A stretch of DNA of 24,201 nt from Flammula alnicola (taxonomy: Eukaryota > Basidiomycota > Agaricomycetes > Agaricales > Strophariaceae): the NCBI GenBank assembly GCA_015499995.1, contig JADNRV010000574.1, positions 1-24,201 on the forward strand, read 5' to 3'. The notes under the pieces are model-generated. The model ran no database searches. It was not told the DNA's origin and saw only the letters and a list, made by a program, of their open reading frames with translations. The translations under genes and the position numbers were made by a program. Below are positions 10,178-20,520 of the stretch, one piece after another. Within the stretch, counting starts at the first letter, position 1. Every line of letters starts with the position of its first letter.

Positions 10178-11669
10178 TTTTAACCGGATTTCAACGATTT
10201 AGAAGTGAGTTTGATAGTTATGAGGTCGTATGTCGACTCTGGACGGTTTGTCGCTCGAAGGGCTGGTTCGCGGGCTGCGTCGTTGTGCGCGATGTGTCCA
10301 ACGCTGTCCAGTGTCCAACTTGACAAGCTTGACAGTTCAGTCATTATTGATTGCAGACGATGATGCCAAACAACACAAATCCAGGCCGCTTGACACGCTT
10401 GCCAACGGCGCTAAAAATCAACTTTTTAGAAGCTTGATACTGCATTAGCTCCAGTATAAACGCTCATTGCCCGACATGGGTCTTCGAAGTTTATCAACCC
10501 ACTCACAGCGAGAGCGAGAGTGAAACAAGGTCAAACTTTGCATTGAACGACCCTTATATATGGAATGTAGTGTTTTCAAACACGATGCCACCTTGCCACC
10601 GTAAGTCGATTCCCAGAATGAAAATGTCAGAAGACGGCTTATTCAACTCTTTTTCTTAGGTGAACACCCTCGAAAGACTATTCCTTTCATCATAAGAGGC
10701 TCGAAAATTTCTATTGCATAGAGAGATGGCCGGCCGCTCAGTAAAACATAAGACGGATTCTACTGTGTGACATGTAGCTGCATATCTATTGCGTTGGTCA
10801 CGATGGTTCATATCTTCATGTAAGCTGAATTGTTCCTCGTCCTTTGCTCGGGTTCCTCATGTTTTCGAGACTAGTACTTGCTCCTGCCTAGATATTCTGG
10901 AAGATTGATGGACGTTATCGATCTGCGAAGGGTTCAATCCACCTGACATTGTTCGACTGCCTCCATTATTCCACTCCGGCCTCTCAATTGATGCTAGACC
11001 CGGAGTAACCTACGTTGCGCACCCAACGCCTGTTCCGTGTACGATAACATTTTTATTTTCGCAGAAGAATGTGCTTCTGACATGTCATGATCAAGTCTCC
11101 AGGTCTATAGGAGTGTAAAAATAGAATGCCCTGTGTGGATATTCTTAACCATCCATTTTAGACCATCGTCTCCATATGATTTCCCTTTGGTAATGCGGTA
11201 AAGATACTCAGAAGCTGTTGCGACCTTATGGATCTATCAGTTAATTGATCTTAATGTCCTTTCTCTCAGCAGGGTGTCATGAGGGTTGCGGCAAATGTGC
11301 TGGTTGAAAGTTTTTTTTATCTATGCAAGCCCGATGCATGCTGCATTTCTCTCCTCCGTGATGTATGTGCATTGAATACCCTTCATTGCGAAGCCATTTC
11401 TCACTCTCTAGCAGGCCTCTCTTCTCCATGCTCGATAGTCATCCAAAACAATCAATTTTACACGCCGTCTATGTCGTGATATTCTTTACCGCTCTGAAAG
11501 ACGCCGGAGAATTCACCATTATCTCAGTTACAGTCACCAGTGGCGACAAAACCATATGGACACAGCTTCTTCGAGCTTTTTTGGGACCGGTGCACTTGGA
11601 GATACGAGAACCGACTGCCAGCACGGTATGTATATCATTTGCATAAAAATAACTTGCTTGTGGCTGACT
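10178..11669. other. Intergenic region between CCDC137-like and carboxypeptidase genes
   Basis: About 1.5 kb between divergently oriented genes. No frame has coding character: the longest are about 70-95 codons and do not resemble known proteins. No repeat, tRNA or transposon end was identified. It should contain the promoter of the first carboxypeptidase gene on the right and that of the CCDC137-like gene on the left. Confidence 0.5.
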
Positions 11670-11677
11670 TATAAAAT
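11670..11677 (+). promoter_or_regulatory. Putative TATA box of the first carboxypeptidase gene
   Basis: TATAAAAT lies 85 bp upstream of the ATG at 11755. The paralogue has a comparable element 68 bp before its ATG, which strengthens both. Confidence 0.45.
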
Positions 11678-11754
11678 GACGGATAAAAGGTCACTGTTAT
11701 TCGTCTATTCGATTATTCGTTCGCCCAAGGATAAGGTCGTCAGCTCTTCGAAGC

Positions 11755-13944
11755 ATGTTCCTGCCTGCATTATCTGTGTTGGCACTGCTGCCCTGGCCTG
11801 GGGTTCTGGGCGGGCAAATTCCTGTCGTTGGAGGCGTGCTTGGGGGCGTTCCGGATACTGCGCCAGCTAGATTCAAAGAGGCTGACAGCCAGAGCACGTC
11901 TGCTACAACTCCTGGACAGCTGCGCGTTGTGGAAAACTCAGGTGTTTGCGGTCCGTCGGCCTTTCCCCATACGCTATCTTTCGAGTTTTTGACGAAAAGC
12001 ATTCTTGCAGAGACCACTCCTGGTGTCTTCCAAGCATCAGGTTACGGTGATCTAACTGCCACTGAGAGCATATGGTATGATTTTCATCTCCGACCCGCGT
12101 ATAGACACTGACGCCAATTGCGGAAAGGTTCTGGTTCTTCGCAGCTCGCAATAATCCTGATACGGCGCCACTCGCCCTATGGTTCAATGGCGGGGTACGT
12201 CTTTTCTGTCGCAAAAACGAATATCCCTAACCTATTCCCGCTAGCCCGGTAGTTCGAGTATGATCGGTCTGTTCCAAGAGCATGGTCCTTGTCGAATTAC
12301 CAACGATAGCTCTTCCGTCACTCTGAATCCTTTCTCATGGAACAATGAGGCCAATGTCCTCTATATCGATCAACCTGTTGGCGTGGGCTTCTCTCATGGA
12401 GACTTAAATGTCGGAACGTCGCAGGAGGCAGCCTCTGATATCTGGACCTTCATGCAAATATTCCTTTCCGATTCGAGATTCGCTAAATATCAAACGAACA
12501 ACCTTGCGATTTGGACGGAATCGTAAGTACATCGTGAATGCTATGAATCGGGATTCTTACACTAATCGGAATTATAAAGCTACGGTGGACATTACGGCCC
12601 AACTTTTGCTGCGTAAGTTTATGTGAACACTGCCTTCTACAACACACTCACCACAAATGAAATAGATACTTCCTCTCCCAGAACGCTGCCATCGCTGCTG
12701 GTACAATTTCTGGAATTCCATTAAATCTCAAAGTACTGGGCGTTGGCGATGGCCTAACTGTACGTCCTGGACAGGAGGATTCACTGGACTGTGAGATACT
12801 GACGAAATTTTCCTGGCAGGATCCTTTGAGCCAATACCCAGGGTACATCTCATACGCCGGAAGCAACCCTTATCATGCCCTGGTCTCTTCCTCCGTCATT
12901 TCTCGCGCGAACTCCTCCTGGACATCGTCCACCGGTTGTAAGGTTCAGGTAAATCGTGATCTATACCATATAGCTACAACTTTTTGCTAACTTGCGCCTC
13001 GTCACTCGTCAGATAACTTCGTGCAACAATGGCGGCTCGAATTCCGTCTGTTCTAAAGCACAAAGCTTCTGTAACAACAACATTTTGTCTCCTCTCGCCG
13101 GGAATTTCGATGTACGGTGATATTTCTCATCTTTTTACCCTTTAGCGAAACTCACTAAAAGTCTGCAGGTCTACTATGTGCCGACCGCGAACCCCGACCC
13201 ATATCCACCTGACATCACCAACTACTTAGCTTCGATCAAAACAACGGTCGGGGCAGAGGCTACCTGGCAAGAGACCAACAACAATGTTTACAACAACTTT
13301 GCCGCGACAGGTAAACAAAATGGTATTTCATCCCGTGCGACTCTCATGAGTAATTCACACAGGCGATTGGATGAGGAACTCGCGTCCTGATCTCGAAACC
13401 GTCATCAACGCCGGCGTAAGAGATGTTTCGATAAAGCATTAATTTTAACTGAATCGCTAATAGGTTCGAACAATTGTCTATGATGGCGACGCTGTACGAA
13501 CACCTCTCTCTTCTCAATTGTGCTGCCTATGACGTCTATGATACATATAGGATTATATCCTCAACTTCAACGGCGTTGAAGCTATGGTGAGTTTCGTCAA
13601 CAAGTTATTTTTACTCGACCACTTAACAGATTCCCTTTTCCTAGGTCGCCAATCTCAATATGCAATTCACTTCGGTATTGAAACAACAGACTTTCCAAAC
13701 CTATACTGTTGCAGGCCAGACAGCTGGTCAATTCAAGAATGCCGGAACGTTTTCGTACGTTCGTATTTTCGGTGCTGGGCACGAAGTTCCAGCTTACAAG
13801 GTACGGAGCCATTTTTACAAGACGAATATGGTATACACTGTATGCTCATTTTCGATTTCGCAGTTCGGAAAATTGGCTGTTGGTCAGGCTGCTGCTCAGA
13901 TGTTCACGCAGATCATGGCTAACCAGTCTCTTTCGTCAACATGA
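11755..13944 (+). CDS. Secreted serine carboxypeptidase, peptidase family S10 (copy 1)
   Basis: Removes C-terminal residues from peptides, probably outside the cell or in the vacuole. There are 14 exons: 11755-11950, 12011-12074, 12128-12194, 12245-12522, 12580-12612, 12666-12759, 12820-12948, 13013-13111, 13169-13310, 13363-13415, 13464-13493, 13551-13586, 13645-13800 and 13864-13944. They sum to 1,458 nt, 485 aa. Residues 1 to about 19 form a hydrophobic signal peptide ([10 protein letters not shown]). W-F-N-G-G-P-G-S-S-S is the S10 oxyanion region. The nucleophile is Ser202 in E-S-Y-G-G-H-Y-G-P, whose codon is split by intron 4. Asp396 in G-D-A-D-Y and His453 in G-A-G-H-E-V-P complete the triad. 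After G-D-A-D-Y it reads I-L-N-F where carboxypeptidase Y-like enzymes have I-C-N-W. The overall shape, with E-S-I-W-F-W-F-F and [13 protein letters not shown], is that of fungal carboxypeptidase S1-type enzymes. All triad residues are present, so activity is expected. Confidence 0.95.
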
Positions 13945-14716
13945 TCGTAACATAAACAATGGCTCTGTCGAAGATACCATCTTGAGTTACAACTGACATC
14001 AGGCGTTGGTGCAATATTGTAGCTGTAGCATTTTGGAATGGAACAATTTTGATCTACGGCGTTTGACTCGAGTGGTCAACGTACATAACCGCCACTTGCA
14101 CAAAGCTTGCGAAATAAAGAAAGTTTATTTCCACGGCTCTAGTCGGGCCGACACATCTTACTCCCAAACTCTTCTCTTCAAAAAGAAGCCCCATTCCAAC
14201 CGTATGTTAACGTACCAGTGGCACAAGAATATTGCACAACCGTTCAAAATCCTATGCTCTCCTCATGTCTCTGCGATCAGCTGAAGAGGTTGGCATCGCC
14301 AGCGTTCGGGCCGCCTGAAGAGTCGGATCGATCTGTCGTTCAAAATGACTTCGCCAGGCCACCGCAAGACAAATCCCTTACGTCGGTTGTCCTATCCTCG
14401 ATAAAGTTGTATTCATGCTGCTCGGATATACATCGTATCGAGTTTCGAGGTAGGACCATTGCCTGCGTACGGTTCGTCATCACTGAACAGGTCCAACAGC
14501 TTTATGCCTTCTGGGACGTACTGACGCAACCTTCATAGACAGCCACCAGCAAGCTAGATAGGTCCGCGAAGCCTGTGTCTCTTGTAATCGCGTTGATGAT
14601 CATCACGCCATATGGAACCCAACTTCTATGATGGTCAACTGTGCAGCAGAGAAGAAAGAATTTGGGCCCCGGACCGTCTGCAACATTTGGAGAATGGCTA
14701 AAAATAAAGCTGGGCA
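13945..14716. other. Spacer between tandem carboxypeptidase genes
   Basis: The spacer between stop 13944 and ATG 14785 is 840 bp and holds the 3' UTR of copy 1 and the promoter of copy 2. The frames present (for example 14218-14538 plus) lack conserved motifs. I saw no leftover carboxypeptidase exon and no transposon end, so the duplication mechanism left no visible scar here. Confidence 0.5.
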
Positions 14717-14723
14717 TATAAAC
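14717..14723 (+). promoter_or_regulatory. Putative TATA box of the second carboxypeptidase gene
   Basis: TATAAAC, 68 bp upstream of the ATG at 14785. Confidence 0.4.
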
Positions 14724-14784
14724 TGTCGGAAAAATAGGAATAACTATCGTCCTATCCTTGAAAACACTTGGATTATTTGCGCAT

Positions 14785-16959
14785 ATGCGTTTCGCTTTGG
14801 TTTCGCTTCTCCCTTTTGTACCTTGGCCAGGCGTTCTTGGAGGTCAAATTCCAATCATAGATGGAGTGATTGGAGGAGTCCCAGGGCCCTCAATTTCTGC
14901 CTTCATCGAGATACCTCAAGTTCAGAATGTGACGACAACACCAGGAAAATTGCGGGTCGTGGAAAATTCTGGCATATGTGGTCTGTAATTTTTGTCTTCT
15001 GCTTGTCCAATTCTCAACACGAAAAAATATTCCAACAGAAACGACACCCGGCGTTTATCAAGCATCCGGGTACGGCGACTTGACCGCTACAGAGAGCCTC
15101 TGGTAAAAAGTTTCGCTCTTGGAGGCACAATGTTCTCATATATTGCTTGAAGGTTTTGGTTCTTCGCTGCTCGCAAGAATCCTGAGACGGCTCCGCTCGT
15201 CCTATGGTTCAATGGCGGGGTAAGTTTCTTCTTCCCTTAGGCATGGTTACGGCACTGATTCATCTTCGTCAGCCTGGGAGCTCAAGCATGATCGGCTTGC
15301 TTCAAGAACACGGTCCTTGTCGAATTACGAATGACAGCACTTCTGTCACGTTGAATCCTTTCTCCTGGAATAACGAAGCCAATGTGTTATATATCGACCA
15401 ACCGGTCGGAGTGGGCTTCTCTCACGGAGACCTCAAAGTTGGAACATCCCAGGAAGCTGCAGCCGACGTTTGGACGTTCATCCAAATCTTCCTTTCTGAT
15501 CACAGATTTTCCAAGTTGCGCTCCAACAAACTTGGAATTTGGACCGAATCGTGAGCGCCTTCATCCCAGTTTTAAGTGATTGGTTCTAACTCTTTTCATC
15601 AAGATACGGCGGACATTACGGACCTACCTTTGCCGCGTGAGTATGATAGTCTTTTATAAGCTGTCGCAAAAAAACTAAATTGGAGCGCGTCCAGCTACTT
15701 CCTTACCCAAAACCTTGCTATCCGCGAAAGGAAGATTTCTGGAGCAATTCTAAATCTGCAGGTCCTCGGCGTTGGAGATGGCCTTACTGTACGTCAACTC
15801 TCATGGCTCCTCAATATTCCAATCCTGAAAAGCGTGACTTAGAATCCTCTGATTCAATATCCTGGGTACATTACCTATTCCGGTGTCAATCCTTATCATC
15901 CTTTGGTCACCCAAGATGTGATTGACGCTGCGAACACCTCTTGGACTACACCTGTGACGGGCTGTAGGGACATGGTGCGTTAGACCGTCCCGCGCTAAGG
16001 AAAATATTGTCATTGATGATTCAACCCTCAGATTATCGCTTGCAATGGCGTTAACGGCAATAATACCATCTGCTCGTCAGCCCAAAATTTCTGCAATAAT
16101 CGAATCCTCTCTCCATTAGCCGGGAACTATGATGTAAGCCTAGTTTGACTCATTGTATTGAGTTAGCAGTCAGATTGATCGTCTTTAGGTGTATTATGTA
16201 TTGACCGAAAATCCTGACCCCTACCCACCGGAAATCGCTACCTACCTGAACGCAGTGGCTTCACAGATTGGAGGAGAAGTTACCTGGACACAGTCGAGCA
16301 ATGCTGTATACCGAAACTTCTCCAACACTGGTACGGGTCCAATCTTTGGATAGATTTGACGCCCATTTTACTCGTGATTCTAGGTGATTGGATGAGAAAC
16401 TCTGCTCCTGACCTTGAATTCGTCATCAACTCCGGTGTAAGTCATTCTTCTTTGTTCTAGACGCTTAGCTCATGTTGTCTGCAGGTCAGAACGATTGTTT
16501 ATGACGGAGATGCGGTATATCTGTCTTTGATTATGTTGTTCATATATCGATACTGACGCATAGACTGACAGGACTATATCTTGAACTTCAATGGTGTCGA
16601 AGCAATGGTAAACACTTTTGAACTAAGTTCCGACATATGAAATTCACAATGAGTCCAATTGACAGGTCAACAACCTCGAAACCATCTATTCGCCCCTCTT
16701 CAAACTCCAAAAGTTCAAGAACTTCTCCGTCAGCGGCCAAACCACTGGTATCTTCAAGAACGCTGGCACGTTCTCCTATGTCCGTATATATGGTGCAGGG
16801 CACGAAGTACCAGCATACAAGGTGCGTTTAGTGCATATTATTCCTTGTTTCAATATAAGATACCAATCTTTCTTAAAGTACGGAAAATTGGCGTATGGAC
16901 AAGCAGCCGCTCAGATGTTCACACAAATCATGCGGGATGAAGGCTTATCGTCAACTTGA
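14785..16959 (+). CDS. Secreted serine carboxypeptidase, peptidase family S10 (copy 2)
   Basis: Tandem paralogue of the preceding gene. There are 14 exons: 14785-14980, 15039-15102, 15153-15219, 15273-15550, 15604-15636, 15695-15788, 15843-15974, 16032-16133, 16189-16330, 16384-16436, 16485-16514, 16572-16607, 16666-16821 and 16879-16959. They total 1,464 nt, 487 aa. Every one of the 13 introns sits at the same codon and phase as in copy 1, and only exons 7 and 8 differ in length, by one codon each. The ATG at 14785 starts a signal peptide (F-A-L-V-S-L-L-P-F) followed by the shared [11 protein letters not shown]. Triad: Ser202, Asp398 and His455; the oxyanion motif W-F-N-G-G-P-G-S-S-S is intact. 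Exon 4 differs from copy 1 at about 13 of 93 residues, so the copies have diverged but remain under protein-level constraint. Its substrate preference may differ from copy 1, and both look functional. Confidence 0.95.
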
Positions 16960-16989
16960 AGTCTCATGACGGACGGACTGCCTGCTGGA

Positions 16990-17610
16990 CGAACGCATCC
17001 TGTCAGCAGGGGGTCCAGGTCGCGTTCCCGTGCCAAATTCAACACCTTGTCACTCAATTTTTCCAAAGACACGCATACGATGGCTATCTCTTTCACGTGG
17101 GCCATGAAAGACGCGAAATTCCCCAAATCACTGTATCCCACATAGAATATCTAGCTACGAACCAATCTCGAACTTCTGGATCGATATCATTACCTGTCAA
17201 AGAGAATTGAGGAGCTTCATCAAGAGGCAAGCCATGGTGGCGCCATTGTCGAATCCTATCTTACGTCAACGCGTCAACCTTGACCGCAGCCAGGACCCAA
17301 ACCGCGGACGACTCTAAGATCCCTCCTCTGGACGGCCACTTATTGTCGGGCGCTGGTATCCCTCTCGTTTGCCTTTAACGGCACTTCCTCGTTTTCGGAC
17401 GAGGAGCTGTCGATGGCTGCCAACCATCAACTCTCGTTTCTTCATGAGGGGTATTCAACGGTCGGCAATGCAAAGGAAGTTTTGTGTATTCCTGAAGACC
17501 GTTTTTCCTACCTTGTTACATATGAGGAGGCAGCGGCTGGTCACGAACCCCTTGAAAGCTCTTGCTTGAAGGCTTTCACCATCCGAAGAACGCTTGTCTC
17601 GAAGAGATAG
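16990..17610 (+). pseudogene. Decayed coding frame, possible carboxypeptidase remnant at its end
   Basis: One plus frame stays protein-like over about 620 bp. It begins in an Arg/Ser-rich stretch near 17010 and contains S-K-R-I-E-E-L-H-Q-E, S-D-E-E-L-S-M-A-A-N-H-Q-L-S-F-L and E-D-R-F-S-Y-L-V-T-Y-E-E. It is interrupted by TAG and TAG (about 17142-17153) and TGA (about 17279), and closes with TAG at 17608-17610. No combination of good splice sites removes all three internal stops. The last 50 residues have F-S-Y-L-V-T-Y-E-E-A-A-A-G-H-E-P and then K-A-F-T-I-R-R-T-L. This is loosely like the S10 end (F-S-Y-V-R-Y-x-A-G-H-E-V-P and a later F-x-R-T-L). The match is short and could be chance. Most of the frame resembles nothing I know. 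Confidence 0.35.
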
Positions 17611-17897
17611 GCGGTTAAATCAGCTGCCGCCTCACTTCTTCGCACCGCCGGTTATTGGGGCTGTCGAGATCGGAAGCGATCTACTCCATTGCCGAGTACG
17701 ATACCTACTTAAGCGATACCGTCCAAGCGTTTTCTAACTCATTTTCAGTGGAGGACGGATTCGATACTTGAAAATAGGGAATTGGCGTCAATAAATAGAT
17801 AAATCAATGGCTACCGATCCTTTGTACACTTGAAGAAGAGATTGAAACAAAAGTCCAAGAAGTTTAAAAAGTCGTAAATAATACTGAATGCCATAGT
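17611..17897. other. Short intergenic region
   Basis: The 287 bp between the decayed frame and the stop codon of the OYE-like gene, AT-rich toward the right. It is expected to include the OYE 3' UTR. No other feature was seen. Confidence 0.5.
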
Positions 17898-19501
17898 TCA
17901 ATAAACAGCGAGGGGATAGTCGGTGTAGCCTGTGCTCCAATCATCTTCGCTCTTGTTGATCTGTAAGTACGGGATGTTCGGAATGTTGTTCAGAGGTTTC
18001 CCGTGCTCGATGCGCTTCACCAGGTCGGGGTGGGTGATCCAGCTGAAGCCAATGAAAATGCCGTCAACCTTCCCCGAGGACACGAGCTGCTCGCCCTCCT
18101 CCGGCGTGACGTCCGTGTTGACGAACAGCTTTGCATTGCGGATGAATGGCCTGTACGCTTCGACTACGTTGTGGTCAGTCCCACGGCGTTTTCCTTTATA
18201 TCACAATCATGTGAGCGTTAGCTATGAAGAAATGAAGAACGCGAGCATACCGTCAATTGGGAAATCGAACTTTGGAGAGTATCGGACGAGGGTGATGTAA
18301 GCGAGGTTCAGCTTGTCCGCCTCACTGATAAAGTACGAGTAGGTATTTAAGGTGTCTTGCAGAGGCATTCTGCGCGAAGAGAAATATAAGACAGCAGGTT
18401 GCTGGGTGGTAAGGTTTAACATACCCAATATCGTTATACCCGCCTGCAGGGCTTATTTTGAGACCGACGTTAGGGCCAAAGACCTTCACCATGGATCTCA
18501 AAACCACGAGGCCGAACCGAGAGCGATTTTCAACACTTCCCCCCCAGTTATCAGTGCGCTGGTTCGAATTGTAGTCGAGGAATTGGGTGATGAGGTTTCC
18601 GCTTGCTCCGTGGACTAGACAAAAAGTAAATTTCAGTCTAAGGGCTCTGCGATCGATAATGAGGACTTACGTTCAACGCCATCGAAGCCAGCCATTTTGG
18701 CGAAAATGGCGGCTCGTTTAAAATATCCAGCGATGATCCAAGGGTCGCCAATTGCCTTTGGCTGTAAGATAGGATATTAGCTATCAAAAGGAGAGAAATG
18801 GATTGAGACAAGCGCTTACTGTAACGTATCCAGGTTCACCAGGAATTTGGCGGAATTTTCCACCTCGAGCGGCAATAGCAGATGGTGCGTAGATGGGCTA
18901 TACACATGGAGTGAGCAAGCCAAAACTCAATATAAGTAGTCCAGACGAAAGACTTACTATTCCAGAAAGCTTGTGCTGAGGAGTATCCGGATGAGAGAGA
19001 CGGCCAGCTAGACAGAGCCAACCATCAGATAATCAGATACAAAGTACATATCTTTCATCGATGCCTTACCATGCCAAAGCTATAGGAAAACGCGTCAATC
19101 AGATAAAGTTCAATGTCTGGGAGACGGCGTTTACTAACCTGAGCGTACATCTTTCCTCCAGCAGCGTGAACAGCGTCTGTGATTTTCTTCCATCCGGCAA
19201 CATGTTTTTCGTCCCAAAGTCCGGGGGCGTTGTCCCATGCAGTTCTGAAATGTCAAACATCGAATCAGCGAAATACAAATAGATATCGGTGTGAATAAGC
19301 GCACCCCTGACGATTTATGAGGATACCCTCTGATACGATTAGGCCAGCACCACCAAGAGCGCGCTGAACGTAATATTCTTTCATGACTTCCGTAGGGTAA
19401 GTGTCCTGGGCGCGATTCCTGGTAAGAGCCGACATCCCTATGCGGTTCTTCATGGTGGTGGTTCCGACTTGGAGAGGAGTGAATAGAGTGTTTCCTGACA
19501 T
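17898..19501 (-). CDS. Old yellow enzyme-like NADH:flavin oxidoreductase with altered active site
   Basis: TIM-barrel FMN protein of the OYE/12-oxophytodienoate reductase family, whose members reduce activated C=C bonds with NAD(P)H. Nine exons (minus): 19305-19501, 19139-19244, 19070-19079, 18958-19007, 18820-18897, 18671-18761, 18425-18614, 18251-18369 and 17898-18193, giving 378 aa. The third exon is only 10 nt. Family landmarks: L-F-T-P-L-Q-V-G near the start, A-L-T-R-N-R (Thr27 at the OYE1 Thr37 position) and Q-L-W-H-A-G-R. Then come L-I-T-Q-F-L, R-T-D-N-W-G-G-S-V-E-N-R-x-R-F and T-H-P-D-L-V-K-R-I. The active-site signature H-x-x-N-x-Y reads H179-G-A-S182-G-N184, so the usual Asn and the Tyr proton donor are replaced. 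The C-terminal FMN-phosphate region is also unusual: N-T-D replaces the G-G-F-like element and G-F replaces G-R. The reading frame is intact and TATA-preceded. It may belong to a divergent basidiomycete OYE branch. Confidence 0.9.
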
Positions 19502-19612
19502 GACTATAGTGGAAATGGTGCGTTGGTATGTGAAAGTGTTCGAAGGGTTGTCGGTTGGATGAGCTGGTGGAAAGTGGTGTTCTGGAGTTCATGATCATCA
19601 GAAAACAACTCG

Positions 19613-19620
19613 CTTTTATA
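19613..19620 (-). promoter_or_regulatory. Putative TATA box of the OYE-like gene
   Basis: Reads TATAAAAG on the minus strand, about 112 bp upstream of the start codon at 19501. Confidence 0.45.
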
Positions 19621-19877
19621 CTTCAGGGCAAGGCAGGATCACGATCCATAAGTCGCCACATTATGGGCGCCTTTTCACGCATTGGAATCGTGTTAGTCAA
19701 TGGTAACTAACTGGCGAAGAGTAGCACTGCCAAAAAATATAACACAGAGTCAGCCTCTCGTAAAAATCGATTTGTCACTGAATTGGGGAACAAGGTTCTA
19801 AAATAAATGTCACGTGGCTTTCTCGTAAAACGGATGACATCGGCTCACCAACAAGATATAGATAAGATCAGTCCCAA
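19621..19877. other. Upstream region of the OYE-like gene
   Basis: About 260 bp between the TATA-like site and the transposon junction. The mobile block therefore sits about 380 bp upstream of the OYE start codon and could displace or replace distal promoter elements. No other feature was seen. Confidence 0.4.
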
Positions 19878-19879
19878 TA

Positions 19880-19908
19880 CAGGGTGTTGCATAATATCGT
19901 TCAGTTCA
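19880..19908 (+). repeat. Left terminal inverted repeat of the Tc1/mariner-type element
   Basis: 29 nt matching the reverse complement of 23891-23919 with two adjacent mismatches in the middle. TA precedes it at 19878-19879. Confidence 0.9.
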
Positions 19909-19935
19909 CGATTTGCTGAAAGTTGTTTGTACACC

Positions 19936-19942
19936 GTTGCCA
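19936..19942 (+). repeat. Direct repeat GTTGCCA, left copy
   Basis: Identical to 22677-22683. It lies just after the point (about 19934) where similarity between the transposon arms fades. It is a candidate target-site duplication of the inserted gene segment, but short enough to be coincidence. Confidence 0.45.
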
Positions 19943-20479
19943 CCTACCCAATACAGCAACTTTGATGATTGTGTCACAAATGGGTCACATCATTGATTTG
20001 AACGTCAGAACCGCTTCAAGACCACTTATCATCAACTCTCACTTCCTTCATCGTCCCATGTCCTCCCCTTACACTCGTCATATCTGCTCTCCTCTACAGA
20101 TTATCCACATATCCTATGGCTCTGGCTCCGCAGCATGCAGGCTCAGAGTATCATAAGAATGGACTTTGAATGGCCTATACAATATCGGGGACTTGAAACT
20201 CACCGTCGCAATATCGTTGCGACCGTTCCTTGATTTATCACTTTTTCAACGGATTTTGTAGGTCTTTTCTCCGCAAACACAGAATAGTCTGACCTCAATA
20301 GCGCTCAGAGACAATATGGAAATTTCAAGGTGCTTGCTCAATATCGCTCGTGCTTCGCCAAAGTTCTCCCTGAATGGGAGCTATTCACAACCTGCCGATG
20401 TTCGCTATCTCTGCGTTTGGGGTGTTTTGTGGAGTTGCCTCTGAAGGACTGCAGAATTTGTGGGGAAGGCATAGAAACA

Positions 20480-20486
20480 TATAAAG
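20480..20486 (+). promoter_or_regulatory. Putative TATA box of the inserted gene
   Basis: TATAAAG, 41 bp before the chosen ATG at 20521. The leader would be very short, so this is a weak call. Confidence 0.25.
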
Positions 20487-20520
20487 GTAAGCTCGTCTCG
20501 ATAATTTTATCCTCACCAAG

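Noticed and set aside
10915..10950. GGTTCAATCC reminiscent of a tRNA T-loop
   Set aside because: No A-box, anticodon arm or acceptor pairing could be built around it.
14758..14784. Earlier start for carboxypeptidase copy 2
   Set aside because: It begins at TTG, not ATG, and would place extra residues before the signal peptide. ATG 14785 aligns with copy 1.
20316..20490. An upstream first exon for the inserted gene, joined through GTAAGC at 20487
   Set aside because: Every frame either stops early or joins in the wrong phase. The ATG at 20521 gives a frame continuous with the conserved part.
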